A DNA stretch of 64,000 nt. It comes from Plasmopara viticola. Lineage: Eukaryota > Oomycota > Peronosporomycetes > Peronosporales > Peronosporaceae. Under the pieces are notes generated by a model. The model saw nothing but the letters and a program-made list of their open reading frames with translations. It searched no databases and was not told the origin of the DNA. The stretch spans positions 1 to 64,000 of the forward strand of contig MBPM02000173.1 of the NCBI GenBank assembly GCA_001695595.3. Reading direction: 5' to 3'. Position 1 is the stretch's first letter. Each line of letters opens with the position of its first letter. Below are positions 13,201 through 24,310 of the stretch, piece after piece. Position numbers and translations under genes: made by a program.

Positions 13201-16200
13201 AAGCTCAATTCGACGTATCTGATGCCGTAGCACGAATCAGCGCTTCACGGAGCAGAATGCGCTAAGCTACGCTTGGAACGCGTGTCTGCACGTCCAGGAA
13301 GCTCAATTCGACGTATCTGATGCCGTAGCACGAATCAGCGCTTCTTACGGAGCAGAATGCGCTAAGCTACGCTTGGAACGCGTGTCTGCACGTCCAGGAA
13401 GCTCAATTCGACGTATCTGATGCCGTAGCACGAATCAGCGCTTCAAACGGAGCAGAATGCGCTAAGCTACGCTTGGAACGCGTGTCTGCACGTCCAGGAA
13501 GCTCAATTCGACGTATCTGATGCCGTAGCACGAATCAGCGCTTCTTACGGAGCAGAATGCGCTAAGCTACGCTTGGAACGCGTGTCTGCACGTCCAGGAA
13601 GCTCAATTCGACGTATCTGATGCCGTAGCACGAATCAGCGCTTCTTACGGAGCAGAATGCGCTAAGCTACGCTTGGAACGCGTGTCTGCACGTCCAGGAA
13701 GCTCAATTCGACGTATCTGATGCCGTAGCACGAATCAGCGCTTCACGGAGCAGAATGCGCTAAGCTACGCTTGGAACGCGTGTCTGCACGTCCAGGAAGC
13801 TCAATTCGACGTATCTGATGCCGTAGCACGAATCAGCGCTTCTTACGGAGCAGAATGCGCTAAGCTACGCTTGGAACGCGTGTCTGCACGTCCAGGAAGC
13901 TCAATTCGACGTATCTGATGCCGTAGCACGAATCAGCGCTTCACGGAGCAGAATGCGCTAAGCTACGCTTGGAACGCGTGTCTGCACGTCCAGGAAGCTC
14001 AATTCGACGTATCTGATGCCGTAGCACGAATCAGCGCTTCTTACGGAGCAGAATGCGCTAAGCTACGCTTGGAACGCGTGTCTGCACGTCCAGGAAGCTC
14101 AATTCGACGTATCTGATGCCGTAGCACGAATCAGCGCTTCTTACGGAGCAGAATGCGCTAAGCTACGCTTGGAACGCGTGTCTGCACGTCCAGGAAGCTC
14201 AATTCGACGTATCTGATGCCGTAGCACGAATCAGCGCTTCACGGAGCAGAATGCGCTAAGCTACGCTTGGAACGCGTGTCTGCACGTCCAGGAAGCTCAA
14301 TTCGACGTATCTGATGCCGTAGCACGAATCAGCGCTTCTTACGGAGCAGAATGCGCTAAGCTACGCTTGGAACGCGTGTCTGCACGTCCAGGAAGCTCAA
14401 TTCGACGTATCTGATGCCGTAGCACGAATCAGCGCTTCAAACGGAGCAGAATGCGCTAAGCTACGCTTGGAACGCGTGTCTGCACGTCCAGGAAGCTCAA
14501 TTCGACGTATCTGATGCCGTAGCACGAATCAGCGCTTCTTACGGAGCAGAATGCGCTAAGCTACGCTTGGAACGCGTGTCTGCACGTCCAGGAAGCTCAA
14601 TTCGACGTATCTGATGCCGTAGCACGAATCAGCGCTTCACGGAGCAGAATGCGCTAAGCTACGCTTGGAACGCGTGTCTGCACGTCCAGGAAGCTCAATT
14701 CGACGTATCTGATGCCGTAGCACGAATCAGCGCTTCAAACGGAGCAGAATGCGCTAAGCTACGCTTGGAACGCGTGTCTGCACGTCCAGGAAGCTCAATT
14801 CGACGTATCTGATGCCGTAGCACGAATCAGCGCTTCTTACGGAGCAGAATGCGCTAAGCTACGCTTGGAACGCGTGTCTGCACGTCCAGGAAGCTCAATT
14901 CGACGTATCTGATGCCGTAGCACGAATCAGCGCTTCTTAAGCTACGCTTGGAACGCGTGTCTGCACGTCCAGGAAGCTCAATTCGACGTATCTGATGCCG
15001 TAGCACGAATCAGCGCTTCTTACGGAGCAGAATGCGCTAAGCTACGCTTGGAACGCGTGTCTGCACGTCCAGGAAGCTCAATTCGACGTATCTGATGCCG
15101 TAGCACGAATCAGCGCTTCACGGAGCAGAATGCGCTAAGCTACGCTTGGAACGCGTGTCTGCACGTCCAGGAAGCTCAATTCGACGTATCTGATGCCGTA
15201 GCACGAATCAGCGCTTCAAACGGAGCAGAATGCGCTAAGCTACGCTTGGAACGCGTGTCTGCACGTCCAGGAAGCTCAATTCGACGTATCTGATGCCGTA
15301 GCACGAATCAGCGCTTCAACGGAGCAGAATGCGCTAAGCTACGCTTGGAACGCGTGTCTGCACGTCCAGGAAGCTCAATTCGACGTATCTGATGCCGTAG
15401 CACGAATCAGCGCTTCTTACGGAGCAGAATGCGCTAAGCTACGCTTGGAACGCGTGTCTGCACGTCCAGGAAGCTCAATTCGACGTATCTGATGCCGTAG
15501 CACGAATCAGCGCTTCTTAAGCTACGCTTGGAACGCGTGTCTGCACGTCCAGGAAGCTCAATTCGACGTATCTGATGCCGTAGCACGAATCAGCGCTTCT
15601 TACGGAGCAGAATGCGCTAAGCTACGCTTGGAACGCGTGTCTGCACGTCCAGGAAGCTCAATTCGACGTATCTGATGCCGTAGCACGAATCAGCGCTTCA
15701 CGGAGCAGAATGCGCTAAGCTACGCTTGGAACGCGTGTCTGCACGTCCAGGAAGCTCAATTCGACGTATCTGATGCCGTAGCACGAATCAGCGCTTCAAA
15801 CGGAGCAGAATGCGCTAAGCTACGCTTGGAACGCGTGTCTGCACGTCCAGGAAGCTCAATTCGACGTATCTGATGCCGTAGCACGAATCAGCGCTTCTTA
15901 CGGAGCAGAATGCGCTAAGCTACGCTTGGAACGCGTGTCTGCACGTCCAGGAAGCTCAATTCGACGTATCTGATGCCGTAGCACGAATCAGCGCTTCTTA
16001 CGGAGCAGAATGCGCTAAGCTACGCTTGGAACGCGTGTCTGCACGTCCAGGAAGCTCAATTCGACGTATCTGATGCCGTAGCACGAATCAGCGCTTCACG
16101 GAGCAGAATGCGCTAAGCTACGCTTGGAACGCGTGTCTGCACGTCCAGGAAGCTCAATTCGACGTATCTGATGCCGTAGCACGAATCAGCGCTTCTTACG

Positions 16201-18560
16201 GAGCAGAATGCGCTAAGCTACGCTTGGAACGCGTGTCTGCACGTCCAGGAAGCTCAATTCGACGTATCTGATGCCGTAGCACGAATCAGCGCTTCTTAAG
16301 CTACGCTTGGAACGCGTGTCTGCACGTCCAGGAAGCTCAATTCGACGTATCTGATGCCGTAGCACGAATCAGCGCTTCTTACGGAGCAGAATGCGCTAAG
16401 CTACGCTTGGAACGCGTGTCTGCACGTCCAGGAAGCTCAATTCGACGTATCTGATGCCGTAGCACGAATCAGCGCTTCAAACGGAGCAGAATGCGCTAAG
16501 CTACGCTTGGAACGCGTGTCTGCACGTCCAGGAAGCTCAATTCGACGTATCTGATGCCGTAGCACGAATCAGCGCTTCACGGAGCAGAATGCGCTAAGCT
16601 ACGCTTGGAACGCGTGTCTGCACGTCCAGGAAGCTCAATTCGACGTATCTGATGCCGTAGCACGAATCAGCGCTTCAACGGAGCAGAATGCGCTAAGCTA
16701 CGCTTGGAACGCGTGTCTGCACGTCCAGGAAGCTCAATTCGACGTATCTGATGCCGTAGCACGAATCAGCGCTTCACGGAGCAGAATGCGCTAAGCTACG
16801 CTTGGAACGCGTGTCTGCACGTCCAGGAAGCTCAATTCGACGTATCTGATGCCGTAGCACGAATCAGCGCTTCACGGAGCAGAATGCGCTAAGCTACGCT
16901 TGGAACGCGTGTCTGCACGTCCAGGAAGCTCAATTCGACGTATCTGATGCCGTAGCACGAATCAGCGCTTCTTACGGAGCAGAATGCGCTAAGCTACGCT
17001 TGGAACGCGTGTCTGCACGTCCAGGAAGCTCAATTCGACGTATCTGATGCCGTAGCACGAATCAGCGCTTCAACGGAGCAGAATGCGCTAAGCTACGCTT
17101 GGAACGCGTGTCTGCACGTCCAGGAAGCTCAATTCGACGTATCTGATGCCGTAGCACGAATCAGCGCTTCTTACGGAGCAGAATGCGCTAAGCTACGCTT
17201 GGAACGCGTGTCTGCACGTCCAGGAAGCTCAATTCGACGTATCTGATGCCGTAGCACGAATCAGCGCTTCTTAAGCTACGCTTGGAACGCGTGTCTGCAC
17301 GTCCAGGAAGCTCAATTCGACGTATCTGATGCCGTAGCACGAATCAGCGCTTCACGGAGCAGAATGCGCTAAGCTACGCTTGGAACGCGTGTCTGCACGT
17401 CCAGGAAGCTCAATTCGACGTATCTGATGCCGTAGCACGAATCAGCGCTTCACGGAGCAGAATGCGCTAAGCTACGCTTGGAACGCGTGTCTGCACGTCC
17501 AGGAAGCTCAATTCGACGTATCTGATGCCGTAGCACGAATCAGCGCTTCAAACGGAGCAGAATGCGCTAAGCTACGCTTGGAACGCGTGTCTGCACGTCC
17601 AGGAAGCTCAATTCGACGTATCTGATGCCGTAGCACGAATCAGCGCTTCACGGAGCAGAATGCGCTAAGCTACGCTTGGAACGCGTGTCTGCACGTCCAG
17701 GAAGCTCAATTCGACGTATCTGATGCCGTAGCACGAATCAGCGCTTCTTACGGAGCAGAATGCGCTAAGCTACGCTTGGAACGCGTGTCTGCACGTCCAG
17801 GAAGCTCAATTCGACGTATCTGATGCCGTAGCACGAATCAGCGCTTCAACGGAGCAGAATGCGCTAAGCTACGCTTGGAACGCGTGTCTGCACGTCCAGG
17901 AAGCTCAATTCGACGTATCTGATGCCGTAGCACGAATCAGCGCTTCAAACGGAGCAGAATGCGCTAAGCTACGCTTGGAACGCGTGTCTGCACGTCCAGG
18001 AAGCTCAATTCGACGTATCTGATGCCGTAGCACGAATCAGCGCTTCTTACGGAGCAGAATGCGCTAAGCTACGCTTGGAACGCGTGTCTGCACGTCCAGG
18101 AAGCTCAATTCGACGTATCTGATGCCTTAGCACGAATCAGCGCTTAAACGGAGCAATCTGCGCTAAGCTACGCTTGGAACGCGTGTCTGCACGTCCAGGA
18201 AGCTCAATTCGACGTATCTGATGCCGTAGCACGAATCAGCGCTTCTTACGGAGCAGAATGCGCTAAGCTACGCTTGGAACGCGTGTCTGCACGTCCAGGA
18301 AGCTCAATTCGACGTATCTGATGCCGTAGCACGAATCAGCGCTTCACGGAGCAGAATGCGCTAAGCTACGCTTGGAACGCGTGTCTGCACGTCCAGGAAG
18401 CTCAATTCGACGTATCTGATGCCGTAGCACGAATCAGCGCTTCTTACGGAGCAGAATGCGCTAAGCTACGCTTGGAACGCGTGTCTGCACGTCCAGGAAG
18501 CTCAATTCGACGTATCTGATGCCGTAGCACGAATCAGCGCTTCACGGAGCAGAATGCGCT
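1241..18560 (+). repeat. Core of family-1 array marked by 98-bp (AC) subtype
   Basis: From about 1,251 to about 18,543, units with cgcttcacggagcag (98 bp) are interspersed among TTAC (100 bp), AAAC (100 bp) and occasional AAC (99 bp) units. Outside this interval the 98-bp subtype was seen once, near 22,527. Apart from this tract most units look identical, which indicates recent amplification or ongoing homogenisation. The order of types is irregular, but short strings recur around the 83-bp truncated units (separate entry). One clearly foreign unit sits near 18,121-18,172. Inference: this is the most recently expanded layer of the array, with older TTAC/AAAC units pushed to both sides. Confidence 0.8.
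12488..17273 (+). repeat. Five 83-bp truncated family-1 units and short HOR blocks
   Basis: Five units lack the same 17 bases, so cgcttctta joins agctacgc directly. The junctions fall at about 12,570, 14,939, 15,519, 16,298 and 17,273. The missing segment is flanked by a 2-bp TA direct repeat in the full unit, so it can be explained as a small microhomology deletion. Identical junctions argue for one deletion followed by spreading through larger duplications. The last four are separated by 580, 779 and 975 bp. These equal the summed unit lengths in between: T,-,A,a,T,del; T,-,A,T,T,-,T,del; and T,A,-,a,-,-,T,a,T,del, where T=TTAC, A=AAAC, a=AAC and -=AC. The first two blocks share the opening string T,-,A, which points to an incipient higher-order repeat. 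Confidence 0.85.
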
Positions 18561-21500
18561 AAGCTACGCTTGGAACGCGTGTCTGCACGTCCAGGAAGCT
18601 CAATTCGACGTATCTGATGCCGTAGCACGAATCAGCGCTTCTTACGGAGCAGAATGCGCTAAGCTACGCTTGGAACGCGTGTCTGCACGTCCAGGAAGCT
18701 CAATTCGACGTATCTGATGCCGTAGCACGAATCAGCGCTTCAAACGGAGCAGAATGCGCTAAGCTACGCTTGGAACGCGTGTCTGCACGTCCAGGAAGCT
18801 CAATTCGACGTATCTGATGCCGTAGCACGAATCAGCGCTTCAAACGGAGCAGAATGCGCTAAGCTACGCTTGGAACGCGTGTCTGCACGTCCAGGAAGCT
18901 CAATTCGACGTATCTGATGCCGTAGCACGAATCAGCGCTTCAAACGGAGCAGAATGCGCTAAGCTACGCTTGGAACGCGTGTCTGCACGTCCAGGAAGCT
19001 CAATTCGACGTATCTGATGCCGTAGCACGAATCAGCGCTTCAAACGAGCAGAATGCGCTAAGCTACGCTTGGAACGCGTGTCTGCACGTCCAGGAAGCTC
19101 AATTCGACGTATCTGATGCCGTAGCACGAATCAGCGCTTCTTACGGAGCAGAATGCGCTAAGCTACGCTTGGAACGCGTGTCTGCACGTCCAGGAAGCTC
19201 AATTCGACGTATCTGATGCCGTAGCACGAATCAGCGCTTCTTACGGAGCAGAATGCGCTAAGCTACGCTTGGAACGCGTGTCTGCACGTCCAGGAAGCTC
19301 AATTCGACGTATCTGATGCCGTAGCACGAATCAGCGCTTCAAACGGAGCAGAATGCGCTAAGCTACGCTTGGAACGCGTGTCTGCACGTCCAGGAAGCTC
19401 AATTCGACGTATCTGATGCCGTAGCACGAATCAGCGCTTCTTACGGAGCAGAATGCGCTAAGCTACGCTTGGAACGCGTGTCTGCACGTCCAGGAAGCTC
19501 AATTCGACGTATCTGATGCCGTAGCACGAATCAGCGCTTCTTACGGAGCAGAATGCGCTAAGCTACGCTTGGAACGCGTGTCTGCACGTCCAGGAAGCTC
19601 AATTCGACGTATCTGATGCCGTAGCACGAATCAGCGCTTCTTACGGAGCAGAATGCGCTAAGCTACGCTTGGAACGCGTGTCTGCACGTCCAGGAAGCTC
19701 AATTCGACGTATCTGATGCCGTAGCACGAATCAGCGCTTCTTACGGAGCAGAATGCGCTAAGCTACGCTTGGAACGCGTGTCTGCACGTCCAGGAAGCTC
19801 AATTCGACGTATCTGATGCCGTAGCACGAATCAGCGCTTCAAACGGAGCAGAATGCGCTAAGCTACGCTTGGAACGCGTGTCTGCACGTCCAGGAAGCTC
19901 AATTCGACGTATCTGATGCCGTAGCACGAATCAGCGCTTCTTACGGAGCAGAATGCGCTAAGCTACGCTTGGAACGCGTGTCTGCACGTCCAGGAAGCTC
20001 AATTCGACGTATCTGATGCCGTAGCACGAATCAGCGCTTCAAACGGAGCAGAATGCGCTAAGCTACGCTTGGAACGCGTGTCTGCACGTCCAGGAAGCTC
20101 AATTCGACGTATCTGATGCCGTAGCACGAATCAGCGCTTCTTACGGAGCAGAATGCGCTAAGCTACGCTTGGAACGCGTGTCTGCACGTCCAGGAAGCTC
20201 AATTCGACGTATCTGATGCCGTAGCACGAATCAGCGCTTCAAACGGAGCAGAATGCGCTAAGCTACGCTTGGAACGCGTGTCTGCACGTCCAGGAAGCTC
20301 AATTCGACGTATCTGATGCCGTAGCACGAATCAGCGCTTCTTACGGAGCAATGCGCTAAGCTACGCTTGGAACGCGTGTCTGCACGTCCAGGAAGCTCAA
20401 TTCGACGTATCTGATGCCGTAGCACGAATCAGCGCTTCAAACGGAGCAGAATGCGCTAAGCTACGCTTGGAACGCGTGTCTGCACGTCCAGGAAGCTCAA
20501 TTCGACGTATCTGATGCCGTAGCACGAATCAGCGCTTCTTACGGAGCAGAATGCGCTAAGCTACGCTTGGAACGCGTGTCTGCACGTCCAGGAAGCTCAA
20601 TTCGACGTATCTGATGCCGTAGCACGAATCAGCGCTTCTTACGGAGCAGAATGCGCTAAGCTACGCTTGGAACGCGTGTCTGCACGTCCAGGAAGCTCAA
20701 TTCGACGTATCTGATGCCGTAGCACGAATCAGCGCTTCTTACGGAGCAGAATGCGCTAAGCTACGCTTGGAACGCGTGTCTGCACGTCCAGGAAGCTCAA
20801 TTCGACGTATCTGATGCCGTAGCACGAATCAGCGCTTCTTACGGAGCAATGCGCTAAGCTACGCTTGGAACGCGTGTCTGCACGTCCAGGAAGCTCAATT
20901 CGACGTATCTGATGCCGTAGCACGAATCAGCGCTTCAAACGGAGCAGAATGCGCTAAGCTACGCTTGGAACGCGTGTCTGCACGTCCAGGAAGCTCAATT
21001 CGACGTATCTGATGCCGTAGCACGAATCAGCGCTTCTTACGGAGCAGTCTGCGCTAAGCTACGCTTGGAACGCGTGTCTGCACGTCCAGGAAGCTCAATT
21101 CGACGTATCTGATGCCGTAGCACGAATCAGCGCTTCAAACGGAGCAGAATGCGCTAAGCTACGCTTGGAACGCGTGTCTGCACGTCCAGGAAGCTCAATT
21201 CGACGTATCTGATGCCGTAGCACGAATCAGCGCTTCTTACGGAGCAATCTGCGCTAAGCTACGCTTGGAACGCGTGTCTGCACGTCCAGGAAGCTCAATT
21301 CGACGTATCTGATGCCGTAGCACGAATCAGCGCTTCAAACGGAGCAGAATGCGCTAAGCTACGCTTGGAACGCGTGTCTGCACGTCTCAATTCGACGTAT
21401 CTGATGCCGTAGCACGAATCAGCGCTTCTTACGGAGCAGAATGCGCTAAGCTACGCTTGGAACGCGTGTCTGCACGTCCAGGAAGCTCAATTCGACGTAT

Positions 21501-24310
21501 CTGATGCCGTAGCACGAATCAGCGCTTCAAACGGAGCAGAATGCGCTAAGCTACGCTTGGAACGCGTGTCTGCACGTCCAGGAAGCTCAATTCGACGTAT
21601 CTGATGCCGTAGCACGAATCAGCGCTTCAAACGGAGCAGAATGCGCTAAGCTACGCTTGGAACGCGTGTCTGCACGTCCAGGAAGCTCAATTCGACGTAT
21701 CTGATGCCGTAGCACGAATCAGCGCTTCTTACGAAGCGGAATGCGCTAAGCTTTGCTCTGAACGCGTGTCTGCACGTCCAGGAAGCTCAATTCGACGTAT
21801 CTGATGCCGTAGCACGAATCAGCGCTTCAAACGGAGCAGAATGCGCTAAGCTACGCTTGGAACGCGTGTCTGCACGTCCAGGAAGCTCAATTCGACGTAT
21901 CTGATGCCGTAGCACGAATCAGCGCTTCTTACGGAGCAGTCTGCGCTAAGCTACGCTTGGAACGCGTGTCTGCACGTCCAGGAAGCTCAATTCGACGTAT
22001 CTGATGCCGTAGCACGAATCAGCGCTTCAAACGGAGCAGAATGCGCTAAGCTACGCTTGGAACGCGTGTCTGCACGTCCAGGAAGCTCAATTCGACGTAT
22101 CTGATGCCGTAGCACGAATCAGCGCTTCTTACGGAGCACAATGCGCTAAGCTACGCTTGGAACGCGTGTCTGCACGTCCAGGAAGCTCAATTCGACGTAT
22201 CTGATGCCGTAGCACGAATCAGCGCTTCAAACGGAGCAATCTGCGCTAAGCTACGCTTGGAACGCGTGTCTGCACGTCCAGGAAGCTCAATTCGACGTAT
22301 CTGATGCCGTAGCACGAATCAGCGCTTCAAACGGAGCAGAATGCGCTAAGCTACGCTTGGAACGCGTGTCTGCACGTCCAGGAAGCTCAATTCGACGTAT
22401 CTGATGCCGTAGCACGAATCAGCGCTTCAAACGGAGCAGAATGCGCTAAGCTACGCTTGGAACGCGTGTCTGCACGTCCAGGAAGCTCAATTCGACGTAT
22501 CTGATGCCGTAGCACGAATCAGCGCTTCACGGAGCAAATGCGCTAAGCTACGCTTGGAACGCGTGTCTGCACGTCCAGGAAGCTCAATTCGACGTATCTG
22601 ATGCCGTAGCACGAATCAGCGCTTCAAACGGAGCAGAATGCGCTAAGCTACGCTTGGAACGCGTGTCTGCACGTCCAGGAAGCTCAATTCGACGTATCTG
22701 ATGCCGTAGCACGAATCAGCGCTTCTTACGGAGCAGTCTGCGCTAAGCTACGCTTGGAACGCGTGTCTGCACGTCCAGGAAGCTCAATTCGACGTATCTG
22801 ATGCCGTAGCACGAATCAGCGCTTCAAACGGAGCAGAATGCGCTAAGCTACGCTTGGAACGCGTGTCTGCACGTCCAGGAAGCTCAATTCGACGTATCTG
22901 ATGCCGTAGCACGAATCAGCGCTTCTTACGGAGCAGAATGCGCTAAGCTACGCTTGGAACGCGTGTCTGCACGTCCAGGAAGCTCAATTCGACGTATCTG
23001 ATGCCGTAGCACGAATCAGCGCTTCAAACGGAGCAGAATGCGCTAAGCTACGCTTGGAACGCGTGTCTGCACGTCCAGGAAGCTCAATTCGACGTATCTG
23101 ATGCCGTAGCACGAATCAGCGCTTCAAACGGAGCAGAATGCGCTAAGCTACGCTTGGAACGCGTGTCTGCACGTCCAGGAAGCTCAATTCGACGTATCTG
23201 ATGCCGTAGCACGAATCAGCGCTTCAAACGGAGCAGAATGCGCTAAGCTACGCTTGGAACGCGTGTCTGCACGTCCAGGAAGCTCAATTCGACGTATCTG
23301 ATGCCGTAGCACGAATCAGCGCTTCTTACGGAGCAATGCGCTAAGCTACGCTTGGAACGCGTGTCTGCACGTCCAGGAAGCTCAATTCGACGTATCTGAT
23401 GCCGTAGCACGAATCAGCGCTTCAAACGGAGCAGAATGCGCTAAGCTACGCTTGGAACGCGTGTCTGCACGTCCAGGAAGCTCAATTCGACGTATCTGAT
23501 GCCGTAGCACGAATCAGCGCTTCAAACGGAGCAGAATGCGCTAAGCTACGCTTGGAACGCGTGTCTGCACGTCCAGGAAGCTCAATTCGACGTATCTGAT
23601 GCCGTAGCACGAATCAGCGCTTCAAACGGAGCAGAATGCGCTAAGCTACGCTTGGAACGCGTGTCTGCACGTCCAGGAAGCTCAATTCGACGTATCTGAT
23701 GCCGTAGCACGAATCAGCGCTTCTTACGGAGCAAATGCGCTAAGCTACGCTTGGAACGCGTGTCTGCACGTCCAGGAAGCTCAATTCGACGTATCTGATG
23801 CCGTAGCACGAATCAGCGCTTCAAACGGAGCAGAATGCGCTAAGCTACGCTTGGAACGCGTGTCTGCTTGTCCAGGAAGCTCAATTCGACGTATCTGATG
23901 CCGTAGCACGAATCAGCGCTTCAAACGGAGCAGAATGCGCTAAGCTACGCTTGGAACGCGTGTCTGCACGTCCAGAAGCTCAATTCGACGTATCTGATGC
24001 CGTAGCACGAATCAGCGCTTCTTACGAGCAATCTGCGCTAAGCTACGCTTGGAACGCGTGTCTGCACGTCCAGGAAGCTCAATTCGACGTATCTGATGCC
24101 GTAGCACGAATCAGCGCTTCAAACGGAGCAGAATGCGCTAAGCTACGCTTGGAACGCGTGTCTGCACGTCCAGGAAGCTCAATTCGACGTATCTGATGCC
24201 GTAGCACGAATCAGCGCTTCTTACGGAGCAGTCTGCGCTAAGCTACGCTTGGAACGCGTGTCTGCACGTCCAGGAAGCTCAATTCGACGTATCTGATGCC
24301 GTAGCACGAA
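18561..24310 (+). repeat. Right flank of family-1 core, alternating TTAC and AAAC units
   Basis: The 98-bp subtype nearly disappears and the array consists of 100-bp TTAC and AAAC units. From about 20.9 kb the two often alternate. TTAC units increasingly carry altered ends (gcagtctgcgc, gcaatctgcgc, gcaatgcgc, gcacaatgcgc), while AAAC units mostly keep gcagaatgcgc. This makes a loose 200-bp dimer. Private changes also appear. An 8-bp deletion lies near 21,385, where ctgcacgt runs into ctcaattcg. A strongly changed unit lies at about 21,730-21,765 (acgaagcgg, gctttgctctgaacg). A shortened tract lies near 19,044 (caaacgagc). Diversity per unit clearly rises left to right. Confidence 0.8.
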
